From assembly GCF_035967765.1 (NCBI RefSeq), contig NZ_JAYWIT010000007.1: a stretch of 64,000 nucleotides of DNA. One strand, given 5' to 3'. The position numbers were made by a program, and so were the translations under genes. Position 1 is the stretch's first letter. The number at the start of each line of letters is the position of its first letter. The notes under the pieces were generated by a model. That model made no database searches, was not told where the DNA came from, and worked only from the letters and a program-made list of their open reading frames with translations. The DNA is from Conexibacter stalactiti. GTDB taxonomy: Bacteria > Actinomycetota > Thermoleophilia > Solirubrobacterales > Solirubrobacteraceae. This document shows positions 35,595 through 43,391 of this stretch, piece after piece.

Positions 35595-36818
35595 TTACGA
35601 GCGAGCGCGAACGCGCCCGGCAAGGTGACGCAGCGGTGCGGTCACTCTCCAGCTGCGTGATTCCGCGTAGACCGTGATCGCGGCGTCTCGCGCGGCGATC
35701 GTGGCGTGCAGCTCCTCGATCAGCGCTCCCTGCTCGGCCGCTCGCGCGGCAGTCTGCTCGGCCTCCGCGGCAGCGACCTGCTCGCGCTCGCGCAGCTCGG
35801 CGTCGAGCCGCTCGACCTGGGCGGACAGCCCCCCTGCGCGGGCGACGGCCGCGGCCTGCTCCTGCTCGACGGCGATCAGCCTGCGGTCGCGCTCCTCGAG
35901 CTGCTCGCGGACGTAGGCGTGCTCGCCCGCGGCGCGGGCCGCCTCGCTGTGCAGCAGGCGCAGATCAGGACCGATCCGGTCGAGCGCGGCGAGCAGCCGG
36001 TCGCGCGCCGCGCCGGCGGCGTCTGCGTCGGCCGGCGTCTCGAGGTCGCGACGGGCGCGCAGCAGCAGGTAGAGCGCCCGCGTCTCGACCGGGAGGCCGG
36101 GATCGACGGCGACGTCGAGCGGGTTGGTGACGTGATGGCGCAGCTCGGGGTCGACGCTCTCGACCGCGGCGGCGAGCTGCTCGGCGTCCGGCTGCTCCAG
36201 CCCGAGGAACGCGCCGAGCCGGCGCGTCTCGCGCTCCGGCTGGTTGAGCGCGTCCTCGTAGAAGACGAGCGTGCGGGGGGCGCCCTCGGTGTGCGCGAGC
36301 GCGGCGGCGGTGTAGTCGAGCCAGCGCTCGGCGTACGACCAGCGATGGAGGTCGGTGACGCCGCGCTTGAGCGCCGAGGCGACGGCATCGGCCGGATTGC
36401 GCATGCAGATCACGAACGACAGGTCGGCGTCGACCAGCTGGCGCCAGAACGGCAGCGTCAGCGAGGTGCGAGGGTCTTTCCAACCCCACGTCCGCGCACT
36501 GCCGAACTGTGCTGCGAGCAGCGTGCGCGCGCGTTCGCGCAGCGGCTCCAGCTCGGGCGCGTCCTCCCAGCCCGGCTCCGGCGCGAAGGGCGCGAACGTG
36601 CCGGAACCGAGTTGCGTCAGCAGCTCCTCGTTCAGCTCGTTCATCCAGCGCGGTTCCCAGTACCCGCGGGCGTTGTCGCGCTCCTCGGGCGGCAGCAGCT
36701 CGCGCTCGTCGCCGAGTTCGACGCCGAGCAGGTTGAGCATGCGTGTCACCATCGAGGTGCCGCTGCGATGGAACCCGAGCACGACCACGGCTCTGCCGCT
36801 GACGGGACAGTCTCTCAC
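35595..36818 (-). CDS. Sulfotransferase family protein with C-terminal coiled coil
   Basis: 407 residues. VVVLGFHRSGTSMVTRMLN holds the 5'-phosphosulfate-binding P-loop and VICMRNPADAVASALKRGV the 3'-phosphate motif (Arg and Ser), both diagnostic of PAPS-dependent sulfotransferases. RTWGWKDPRTSLTLPFW is also typical. From about residue 295 a long heptad-type helix (YVREQLEERDRRLIAVEQEQ, VERLDAELREREQVAAAEAE) runs to the tail SRSWRVTAPLRHLAG, a motif common in polysaccharide-locus proteins. A -10 box (TAGCAT) seven bases before the GTG at 36818 argues for this start, although an ATG six codons earlier (36836) is available. It may sulfate the exported glycan. Confidence 0.85.
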   Translation of the reverse strand: MRDCPVSGRAVVVLGFHRSGTSMVTRMLNLLGVELGDERELLPPEERDNARGYWEPRWMNELNEELLTQLGSGTFAPFAPEPGWEDAPELEPLRERARTLLAAQFGSARTWGWKDPRTSLTLPFWRQLVDADLSFVICMRNPADAVASALKRGVTDLHRWSYAERWLDYTAAALAHTEGAPRTLVFYEDALNQPERETRRLGAFLGLEQPDAEQLAAAVESVDPELRHHVTNPLDVAVDPGLPVETRALYLLLRARRDLETPADADAAGAARDRLLAALDRIGPDLRLLHSEAARAAGEHAYVREQLEERDRRLIAVEQEQAAAVARAGGLSAQVERLDAELREREQVAAAEAEQTAARAAEQGALIEELHATIAARDAAITVYAESRSWRVTAPLRHLAGRVRARS

Positions 36819-36825
36819 CGCGCCG

Positions 36826-36831
36826 ATGCTA
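36826..36831 (-). promoter_or_regulatory. -10 box TAGCAT, leaderless promoter of the sulfotransferase
   Basis: TAGCAT on the minus strand ends seven bases before the GTG at 36818. It lies downstream of the alternative ATG at 36836, which would then not be transcribed. Confidence 0.5.
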
Positions 36832-36966
36832 GTCACTCTGTGAAGAACGTGTGACGCGTCGTGCGCCGGCGCGAGAGCCTGGTGCCGAGATGCCAGGTTG
36901 GCAGGACCGGCAGGCGCAGCGTGAAAGTCAACAAACCAGCAAGTGAAAGATTTCGTGGAGTTCTTG

Positions 36967-36972
36967 TATAAC
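36967..36972 (+). promoter_or_regulatory. -10 box TATAAC in an AT-rich divergent intergenic region
   Basis: TATAAC lies 11 bases before the GTG at 36984 in the most AT-rich stretch of the locus (36900-36985). A perfect five-base dyad TGCCA-GGT-TGGCA lies about 75 bases upstream. No clear -35 element. Confidence 0.4.
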
Positions 36973-36983
36973 TTGGCGCGTTC

Positions 36984-38453
36984 GTGTTCAGGTCAGGGGT
37001 GAAGCCATCTGGGGAGCGCATCGCGCTCCTCCTGCTCGGAGTGTTCGTCGTGGTCGGCGCCGGCCTGCGCGCACTCGCGCTCGCCGCCTGGTGGCCGGTC
37101 TCGACGACGCTCGCCGACTCGTGGCCGTACGCGTACTACGCGACCGCCGACGAGTTCGGCAACCCTCAGCATCCAGCCGGCTACTCGCTCTTCCTGTCCG
37201 CCGGCGGATGGATCACGAGAGACGTCGGCGCCTACACGATCGTTCAGCACCTCCTCGCGATCGGCGCGGCGGTCCTCCTGTACTTCGCCGTCAAGCGGAT
37301 GTGCGGCTCGCCGTGGCCGGGGCTGGTCGGCGCCGCCGTGATCCTGCTCGGGCCCGACCAGATCTACCTCGAGCACACGATCATGTCGGAGGCGCTGTTC
37401 GTGCCGCTGATGGTCGCCGGCATCTACGCCGTCGCACGTTCGTTCGACGCTCCGGAGCGCTGGTGGCCGTGGCCGATCCTGGCGGCGGCGCTCATCTGCG
37501 CCTCCGCGATAACGCGCTCCGCGGGCCTGTTCCTGCTGCCAGTCGTCGCGATCGCCTTCGTCTTCGTGCGGCCGCGGCCGTGGCTCCCGCGCTGGCGTCC
37601 GATCGTCGCCTTCGTCGGGACCGCCACCGTGCTCATGCTCGGCTTCGCGACCGCCAACACGATCTCGCACGATCGCTTCGAGTTCGCGCCGACGACCGGC
37701 TGGCATCTCTACGCGCGCGTCGCGCCGTTCGCCTGGTGCGGTGACTTCGAGCCGCCGAAGGGCACGGCCTGGCTGTGCGAGAGATCGACCCCCGAGACTC
37801 GTCCCGGTGCCGACTGGTACCTCTACGACCCCGCCTCGCCGGTCAACAGAAGATACGAGGGCGGGATCGGCGTCCAGCAGGGCGCCGGCGACGACCTCCT
37901 CAACGAGTGGGCGCAGGCGGTCGTGCTGCATCAGCCGAAGACGTACATCGAGAACGTCTGGCCAGACATCTGGGCCTACTTCTTCCCCGGCAGCTACAGA
38001 TGGGCGCCCGGCAAGGGCACCGACCTCGACGGCCAGCTCGACTGGACCGGCCCGATCAACGCCGTCGGCGAGAAGGCGACCGAGAGAGGCATGCAGTCGT
38101 TCTTCAACCACTTCACGGTGACGCGCGACCAGGACCTGCTGGGGATCCTGCACGACTACCAGCGCAAGATCCGCTTCGGCGCGACAGCGCTGACGATCTC
38201 GACGCTGCTGATCTTCGCCGGGTTGCTGGTCGGCCCGCGGCGCAACCGCATCGCCGCGTTCGTGCTCGGGATCGGCGGGCTCGCGACGTTCGTGCTGTCG
38301 AGCCTCTCGATCATCTACATCGGCCGCTACATGATCCCGTCGGCCGGCCTCGTCGCGGCGGGCGGAGCGGTCGGGCTGCTCTCGCTGATCGGCATCGTGC
38401 GCGGGCGCCTGCAGAGACGCCGCCCGGCACCGGTCGCGACCGCGTCCGCCTGA
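36984..38453 (+). CDS. GT-C (GT39-like) membrane glycosyltransferase
   Basis: 489 residues with 10-11 transmembrane helices beginning IALLLLGVFVVVGAGLRALA. The outer loop after TM1 (TLADSWPYAYYATADEFGNP, then QHPAGYSLFL) has the acidic residues and H/P pattern of polyprenyl-phosphate-dependent GT-C enzymes, and LEHTIMSEALFVPLMVAGIY is the conserved PMT-type TM4-TM5 region. A large loop around 230-360 is extracytoplasmic. GTG 36984 is used; GTG 36999 is an alternative. It is the only gene on its transcript and is convergent with the acyltransferase. Confidence 0.82.
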   Translation: MFRSGVKPSGERIALLLLGVFVVVGAGLRALALAAWWPVSTTLADSWPYAYYATADEFGNPQHPAGYSLFLSAGGWITRDVGAYTIVQHLLAIGAAVLLYFAVKRMCGSPWPGLVGAAVILLGPDQIYLEHTIMSEALFVPLMVAGIYAVARSFDAPERWWPWPILAAALICASAITRSAGLFLLPVVAIAFVFVRPRPWLPRWRPIVAFVGTATVLMLGFATANTISHDRFEFAPTTGWHLYARVAPFAWCGDFEPPKGTAWLCERSTPETRPGADWYLYDPASPVNRRYEGGIGVQQGAGDDLLNEWAQAVVLHQPKTYIENVWPDIWAYFFPGSYRWAPGKGTDLDGQLDWTGPINAVGEKATERGMQSFFNHFTVTRDQDLLGILHDYQRKIRFGATALTISTLLIFAGLLVGPRRNRIAAFVLGIGGLATFVLSSLSIIYIGRYMIPSAGLVAAGGAVGLLSLIGIVRGRLQRRRPAPVATASA

Positions 38454-38469
38454 GCGCGCGCGGCGCTCA
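38451..38469. terminator. Hairpin containing both convergent stop codons
   Basis: TGAGCGC (38451-38457) pairs with GCGCTCA (38463-38469) around GCGCG. The arms include the TGA stops of both convergent genes, matching the arrangement at 25315-25333. Confidence 0.4.
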
Positions 38470-39027
38470 GCGCGCGTCGGCGATCCGCTCCAGCTCCAGC
38501 AGCCTGCGGTCGCGCGTTCCGACCGGTCGCGCCGGGCTGCCGACGACGATCGTGAACGGCTCAACGTCACGGCGCACCAGGCTCTGCGCGCCGACGCCGG
38601 CGCCGTCGCCGATCGTGACGCCGGGGAGGATCACGGTGCCGGCGCCGACGATCACGTGGCGCCCGACCCGCACCGGCCGGCTGTCGACGTCGCGCAGGTC
38701 GTCGGGGACGGTCGGCCCGGTCAGGCTGCGCCCTGAGAAGTCGTCGGTCGACGAGTAGACCGAGGTGCGCCCGGAGATGCCCGCCCAGTCGTCGAGCACG
38801 ATCCGCGCCGCGCCGGCGACGAAGCAGTGCGCGGCGACGTGGACGTGGTCGCCGATCGCGATCCCATCCTCGCCGGCGCTGATCACCGCGAAGGCGTCGA
38901 TCCGCACGTGCGAGCCGATCGTGATCCGCTGCGCGCCGATCAGGCGGGCGTCGGCGTCGATGCGGACGTCCTCGCCGATGGCGGCGAGCCCGAGCGCCCG
39001 CAGGCCCTCAGCGTCGAGAAAGGCCAT
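38467..39027 (-). CDS. Hexapeptide-repeat (LbH) acyltransferase
   Basis: 186 residues built from left-handed beta-helix hexapeptides (ARLIGAQRITIGSHVRIDAF, GIAIGDHVHVAAHCFVAGAA, GRHVIVGAGTVILPGVTIGD). This is the WbbJ/maltose O-acetyltransferase class that acetylates sugars from acetyl-CoA. The active-site His candidate is in HVHVAAHCF. The ATG overlaps the aminotransferase gene by 20 bases, suggesting that it N-acylates the amino sugar produced there, as perosamine or viosamine acetyltransferases do. That substrate is inferred from gene order. Confidence 0.87.
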   Translation of the reverse strand: MAFLDAEGLRALGLAAIGEDVRIDADARLIGAQRITIGSHVRIDAFAVISAGEDGIAIGDHVHVAAHCFVAGAARIVLDDWAGISGRTSVYSSTDDFSGRSLTGPTVPDDLRDVDSRPVRVGRHVIVGAGTVILPGVTIGDGAGVGAQSLVRRDVEPFTIVVGSPARPVGTRDRRLLELERIADAR

Positions 39028-40150
39028 GCTCCTCCTTGGTCGTCGTCAGCGCGGCGGTCAGCAGCCCCGCGAGCAGCTCCAGCTCGCCGGGCTCCAGCCG
39101 CGAGTACACCGGCAGGCAGAGCATCCGCTCCGACAGCTCGTCGGTGACCGGCAGCGCCTCGTCGGCGCAGCGGGCGAAGGCGCGCGTGCGCTGGAGGCCC
39201 GGGGCGTAGTACGGGCGCGCCTCGACACCGGCACGCCGCAGCTCGCTCAGCGCGCCGTCGCGCGCCGCGGCGCTCGGCAGCAGCAGCGGCAGACCCTGCC
39301 ACGGCGGCTGGCCGATCCCGTCGGGGAGCGTGAACGGGAGTCCGGACGCGCGCGCGGCGGCGAGCAGCGCGGCGGCCGTCGCGCGCCGTCGCTCGACGAC
39401 GTCGTCGAGCTGCTCCAGCGCGGCCAGCATCACGGCCGCGCTCAGCTCGCTCAGCTTCGCGTTCAGCCCGCGCCCGGTCACCTCGAGCCCGTCCAGCGCG
39501 AAGTTGCCCGCCCGCCGGACGGCGGCTGCCAGCTCCGGCGCGGCGAGCACGAAGCCTCCCTCGCCGGCGGCGAAGACCTTCGTCGCATGGGCCGAGAAGA
39601 CCTCGGCGATGCCGGCGCGGCCGAGCGGCTCCCTGCCGGCGGTCGCGCCCCCGTAGGCCGCGGCGCTGTCGACCACCAGCGGGACGCCGGCGGCGTCGGC
39701 GACACGCTCGATCGCGGCCAGGTCGCGGCAGAGGCCGAAGGCGCGCACGTGCATGATCGCGACGCAGCCGTGCTCGCGCACCGCGTGCGCGGCCGCCGCG
39801 GGCGACAGCTCCCACGTCAGCGGGTCGACGTCGCAGAGCACCGGCGTGCAGCCCGCCATCGCGACCGCGTGCGCGGAGGCGGGGAAGGTGAAGGCCGGCA
39901 GCGCGACCGGCCCGTCGAGGCCGAGCGCGATCAACGTCGCCACGAGCCCGGCGGTCGCGCTGGCGACGACGACCGCGTCGCGGCCGCCCGCGGGGTCGCG
40001 TCGCGCCAGCTCGCCCTCGAGCCGTCGCACGAGCGGTCCGCCGTTGGAGAACCAGCGCTGCTCGTAGGAGAGCTGCAGGTCGTCGAGCCACGCGGCCGGC
40101 GGCGGCAGATCCGGCCGCGCGAAGGGAAAGCGCGGGCGTCCGTCAGGCAT
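39008..40150 (-). CDS. DegT/DnrJ/EryC1/StrS aminotransferase
   Basis: A 380-residue PLP-dependent sugar aminotransferase. The N-terminus FPFARPDLPPPAAW leads to the SNGGPLVRRLE block. VDSAAAYGG contains the PLP-ring Asp, and FSAHATKVFAAGEGGF gives the Schiff-base Lys. It converts a keto-sugar nucleotide to an amino sugar using glutamate. GDP-4-keto-6-deoxymannose from Gmd is a possible substrate, giving GDP-perosamine (inference); dTDP-ketosugar substrates are possible but no RmlA/B is in the window. The ATG overlaps the upstream GT by eight bases. Confidence 0.88.
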   Translation of the reverse strand: MPDGRPRFPFARPDLPPPAAWLDDLQLSYEQRWFSNGGPLVRRLEGELARRDPAGGRDAVVVASATAGLVATLIALGLDGPVALPAFTFPASAHAVAMAGCTPVLCDVDPLTWELSPAAAAHAVREHGCVAIMHVRAFGLCRDLAAIERVADAAGVPLVVDSAAAYGGATAGREPLGRAGIAEVFSAHATKVFAAGEGGFVLAAPELAAAVRRAGNFALDGLEVTGRGLNAKLSELSAAVMLAALEQLDDVVERRRATAAALLAAARASGLPFTLPDGIGQPPWQGLPLLLPSAAARDGALSELRRAGVEARPYYAPGLQRTRAFARCADEALPVTDELSERMLCLPVYSRLEPGELELLAGLLTAALTTTKEEHGLSRR

Positions 40151-41141
40151 CGATCGAGAGCTGGTCGGCGAGCGCGGCGATGCGGCTGCGCAGCAGCTCG
40201 TTGGAGGGTGAGAGGTCCGTGCGGGCGAGGAACGCGTCGAGCTGCGCGCGGCTGGTCGCGAGCGACCCTCGATCGATCTCGTCGCCGCGCAGGTAGTGGA
40301 GAATCCGCACGTCGGCGGCATCGCCGGGGTAGGCGGCGGCGAAGCGCTCGTCGTTGGGGTAGTTCAGCCGCGGCGGCAGCTCGCGCCACGCGACCCCCGT
40401 GCGGCTGAGCGCAAGCGTGACGGCGAGCTGACAGCGGAAGACGCTGTCGACGTAGCGGTCGACCTCCGCCATCTCGGCGTAGATCCGCGACCCGAGACGG
40501 GCGACGACGTCGCGGGTGCCGGCGAGCACGCCGAGGTTGAAGTACGGCGGGCAGTCGCGGCGCGCCGGATCGCCGTCCATGACGCTCCAGCCGGTGTGGC
40601 GACAGGCGAGCGGGGGCGTTCCGAGCCCCGCGCTCGCGTACAAGCCATCCCAGAAGCGCGCGTCGTCGGTGATCGCGCCGGTGTAGGCGGGGGTGCCCGC
40701 CCAAGCCGGCGAGACGTGCGCCACGAGGCCGGCGAGCGCTCTGTCACCCAGTTCGAGCAGCTCGTCGAGCGGGCCGGTGCAGAAGGTGTCGGCATCGAGC
40801 AGCACGACGAACGGCGCCTCGAAGTCGTAGGTGAAGCGCTGCACGGCGGTGCCGAAGATGCCCGTCCGCGCGAACTGCTGCTCGTCCATCCAGCGCCACT
40901 CGATCCCGTAGCGGCGCGCCCACGGCAGGTGCGCGTCGAGGTCGTAGGGCTCGCAGTCGCGGCTGACCGTCACGACGATGCGGGCGTCGGCGAGGGCGCC
41001 GCCGTACGTCCGCAACGACGCTGCCAGCAGCTGCAGCTGCGCGAAGAACCCCGGTGTGGGCGACAGCGGGACGTGGACCTCGCAGAGCGGGCCGGAGGCC
41101 TGTCCGCCGCGGTTGCCGAGCAGACGACGAAGCGACCGCAA
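40143..41141 (-). CDS. GT8-like (GT-A) glycosyltransferase
   Basis: 332 residues. FVVLLDADTFCTGPLDELLE contains the DxD motif of GT-A retaining enzymes such as family 8, preceded by VEIHVP-like CEVHVPLSPTPGFFAQLQLL. RDCPPYFNLGVLAG corresponds to the acceptor-side NxG block, and VRILHYLRGDEI to the C-terminal His. The start is uncertain: no ATG/GTG fits, so TTG 41141 is proposed; a CTG at 41153 would overlap the Wzm stop as CTGA. Part of the exporter operon. Confidence 0.75.
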   Translation of the reverse strand: MRSLRRLLGNRGGQASGPLCEVHVPLSPTPGFFAQLQLLAASLRTYGGALADARIVVTVSRDCEPYDLDAHLPWARRYGIEWRWMDEQQFARTGIFGTAVQRFTYDFEAPFVVLLDADTFCTGPLDELLELGDRALAGLVAHVSPAWAGTPAYTGAITDDARFWDGLYASAGLGTPPLACRHTGWSVMDGDPARRDCPPYFNLGVLAGTRDVVARLGSRIYAEMAEVDRYVDSVFRCQLAVTLALSRTGVAWRELPPRLNYPNDERFAAAYPGDAADVRILHYLRGDEIDRGSLATSRAQLDAFLARTDLSPSNELLRSRIAALADQLSIDA

Positions 41142-41149
41142 CGCGCTGC

Positions 41150-42034
41150 TCAGAGGTCTTCCGCGATCCGCGGCGCTTCGCGGTTGAAGTAGCGGTAGCC
41201 GACGACGACCAGCAGGGTCAGGACACCGGCCGGCGCGAGCACGAACAGCCAGCCGCCGCCGGCCTCGACGATGCTGGGATGGCTGTGGTCGATCACCGCG
41301 TGACGGAACTGCTGGATCAGCGCCGCGAGCGGGTTGACCAGCATCAGGCGCTCGATCGTCGTGTTGTTGATGACGTCGATCGTGTAGAAGATCGGCGTCC
41401 CGTAGAACATCATCTGCAGCAGCACGTCCCACACCGGTCTGACGTCGCGGTAGCGCACGTACAGGGCGGACAGCAGCGTCGAGATCGCGGCGGAGAAGAG
41501 CGCCAGCAGCACCAGGATGATGGGGATCTCCAGCCACGTCAGCAGCACGCTGCCGCCGGAGATCAGCAGGAAGACGACGACCACGACGGTGTTCAGCGCC
41601 AGGTTCATCAGGCCGGTTGCGACGACCGACAGCGGGATCACCAGGCGCGGGAACTGCACCTTGCGGACGAGCGGCTCGCGGTCGACGAGGCTCGTGACGG
41701 CGGTCGTCGTGCACTCCGACAGGAAGGTGAAGATGACGACGCCGCTGAGCAGCGCGACGGGATAGAACTCCGAGTCGCTCTCGAACTTGAGCACCTGCGT
41801 GAAGACGACGTAGAGGACGCCGAACAGCAGCAGCGGCCGCATCAGCTGCCACAGATAGCCGAGCGCGGAGCCGAAGAAGCGCAGCTTGAACTCGGTCACC
41901 GCGAGCGTGCGCGTGAGGTTGAAGAAGCGCTTCGCGTCGACGCCTATCGCGACCGGGCCGGGGATCTTCGCGCCGCGCTCCAGCGGCTCACGCGCGGCGA
42001 TCGGCTCCGGCGTCGCCGGGGTCTCGACGCTCAT
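41150..42034 (-). CDS. wzm: ABC-2 type polysaccharide exporter permease
   Basis: 294 residues with six predicted membrane helices, starting after a cytoplasmic N-terminus. LRFFGSALGYLWQLMRPLLL is the amphipathic coupling segment typical of Wzm/TagG permeases, and FESDSEFYPVALLSGVVIFT and YRDVRPVWDVLLQMMFYGTP are family blocks. It exports a completed undecaprenyl-linked polysaccharide together with the ATPase encoded upstream, with which it shares ATGA (42031-42034). Family recognised with confidence; the exported glycan is unknown. Confidence 0.9.
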   Translation of the reverse strand: MSVETPATPEPIAAREPLERGAKIPGPVAIGVDAKRFFNLTRTLAVTEFKLRFFGSALGYLWQLMRPLLLFGVLYVVFTQVLKFESDSEFYPVALLSGVVIFTFLSECTTTAVTSLVDREPLVRKVQFPRLVIPLSVVATGLMNLALNTVVVVVFLLISGGSVLLTWLEIPIILVLLALFSAAISTLLSALYVRYRDVRPVWDVLLQMMFYGTPIFYTIDVINNTTIERLMLVNPLAALIQQFRHAVIDHSHPSIVEAGGGWLFVLAPAGVLTLLVVVGYRYFNREAPRIAEDL

Positions 42035-43293
42035 GACTCGACCTCGGCGGCCGGCTGCGCCGCGCTGCGCTCGACGGCGGAGGCGTAGGGCAGCTCCAGC
42101 AGGGCGCCGGAGGCGTGGGTGCCGGAGACGACCGTCGAGATGAAGCGCTCGCGACGGTCCATCACGGCCGTGCCGCTGCCGCGCTGGGAGACCGACGGCG
42201 TCGCGTCGTAGCGGCCGGGCGCGAGCACGTTGGTGAACTGCACGCGGAAGACCGCCTCCTCACCGGCGGCGAAGTGGCCGGTCTCGGCTTCCTGCCACTG
42301 CGTCGAGGCGGTGAAGACGTTGTCGTGGGCGGCGTTCTCCAGCGTCACGCCGAAGACGGGGTGGTCGACCGCCGCGGTGAAGCGGATGCGCGCGGCGAAT
42401 CTGCAGTCGCGCTCCAGCTCCAGGTTCGACGCTCTCGCGCCGTGCTGGTCCTCGAACCACGCCTCGACGATCTCGGCGCCGCCGATCCCGGAGCGCTGCG
42501 CGTCGCTGCCGTCGGCCGCCTCCGCGGCGACGATCGCGGGCGCGCGGCCGAAGTTCAGCTCGAGGTACTCGACGCCGATCCGGTGCGAGTCGCCCTGGCT
42601 GACCATGTCGCCCTTCTCGAACAGCACCGCGCTGTCGCAGAAGCGCTCGACGGCGCCCATGTCGTGCGTCACGAGGATCACCGTGCGGTTCTCGTCGCGC
42701 AGCCGGTAGAACTCGTCGAAGCACTTCTGCTGGAAGGCGGCGTCGCCGACCGCCAGCACCTCGTCGACGAGCAGGATCTCCGCGTCGACGTGGATCATCA
42801 CGGCGAAGGCGAGCCGCACGAGCATGCCCGAGGAGTAGTTCTTGACCTTCAGGTGCTCGAACTCGCGCAGCTCGGCGAAGTCGATCACGCTGTCGTAGCG
42901 GCGGCGCGCTTCGCGCGGAGAGAGGCCGAGCATCGTGCCGTTGATCAGCACGTTGTCGCGCGCCGGCAGGTCGGGGTTGAAGCCGACGCCCAGCTCGATG
43001 AAGGCCGACAGGCGGCCGTCGACGTAGATCCCACCCGTGTCGACGCGGTAGATGCCGGCCATGCACTTCAGCAGCGTGCTCTTGCCCGAGCCGTTGCGGC
43101 CGACGATCCCGAGGAACTCGCCGTGCCCGACGTCGAACGAGATGTCCTTGAGCGCGACGAACTCGTCGTACGTCGAGCGGCGGAAGGGGTGGAGGGCGGT
43201 CTCCTTGAGCGTATGGACGCGCTCTGTCGGCACGCGGAACGTCTTGGAGACGTTGTCCACCGCGACGGCCGCGACTGCTCGTTTCGGCGACAT
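42031..43293 (-). CDS. wzt: ABC exporter ATPase with C-terminal Wzt-like glycan-binding domain
   Basis: 420 residues. The ATPase has Walker A GRNGSGKST, signature YSSGMLVRLAFA, Walker B ILLVDEV and switch VTHDMG. From about residue 250 an additional domain of about 170 residues (GIGGAEIVEAWFEDQHGARA, CRFAARIRFTA, GVTLENAAHDNVFTAST, VFRVQFTNVLAPGRYDATPS) matches the Wzt C-terminal beta-sandwich that in Gram-negative O-antigen systems binds the capped chain end. ATG 43293 is used; GTG 43296, six bases behind TACCTT, is an equally good leaderless start. It heads the five-gene overlapping operon running to 38467. Confidence 0.92.
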   Translation of the reverse strand: MSPKRAVAAVAVDNVSKTFRVPTERVHTLKETALHPFRRSTYDEFVALKDISFDVGHGEFLGIVGRNGSGKSTLLKCMAGIYRVDTGGIYVDGRLSAFIELGVGFNPDLPARDNVLINGTMLGLSPREARRRYDSVIDFAELREFEHLKVKNYSSGMLVRLAFAVMIHVDAEILLVDEVLAVGDAAFQQKCFDEFYRLRDENRTVILVTHDMGAVERFCDSAVLFEKGDMVSQGDSHRIGVEYLELNFGRAPAIVAAEAADGSDAQRSGIGGAEIVEAWFEDQHGARASNLELERDCRFAARIRFTAAVDHPVFGVTLENAAHDNVFTASTQWQEAETGHFAAGEEAVFRVQFTNVLAPGRYDATPSVSQRGSGTAVMDRRERFISTVVSGTHASGALLELPYASAVERSAAQPAAEVES

Positions 43294-43302
43294 CACGCAT
43301 GA

Positions 43303-43308
43303 AAGGTA
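43303..43308 (-). promoter_or_regulatory. -10 box TACCTT of the ABC exporter operon
   Basis: TACCTT on the minus strand ends six bases before GTG 43296 and nine before ATG 43293. Confidence 0.5.
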
Positions 43309-43391
43309 CCGAGAAGGCCGCCGGGGGCGGGCGGCGCTCGCTCCACGACCGTCATCGCGCCGATCCGCGCGGTGCGTCATCCTTAGGGGTC

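Noticed and set aside
36837..36983. Horizontal-transfer boundary or attachment site suggested by the local drop in GC.
   Set aside because: No direct repeats, integrase or tRNA nearby; a promoter region explains the AT-rich stretch.
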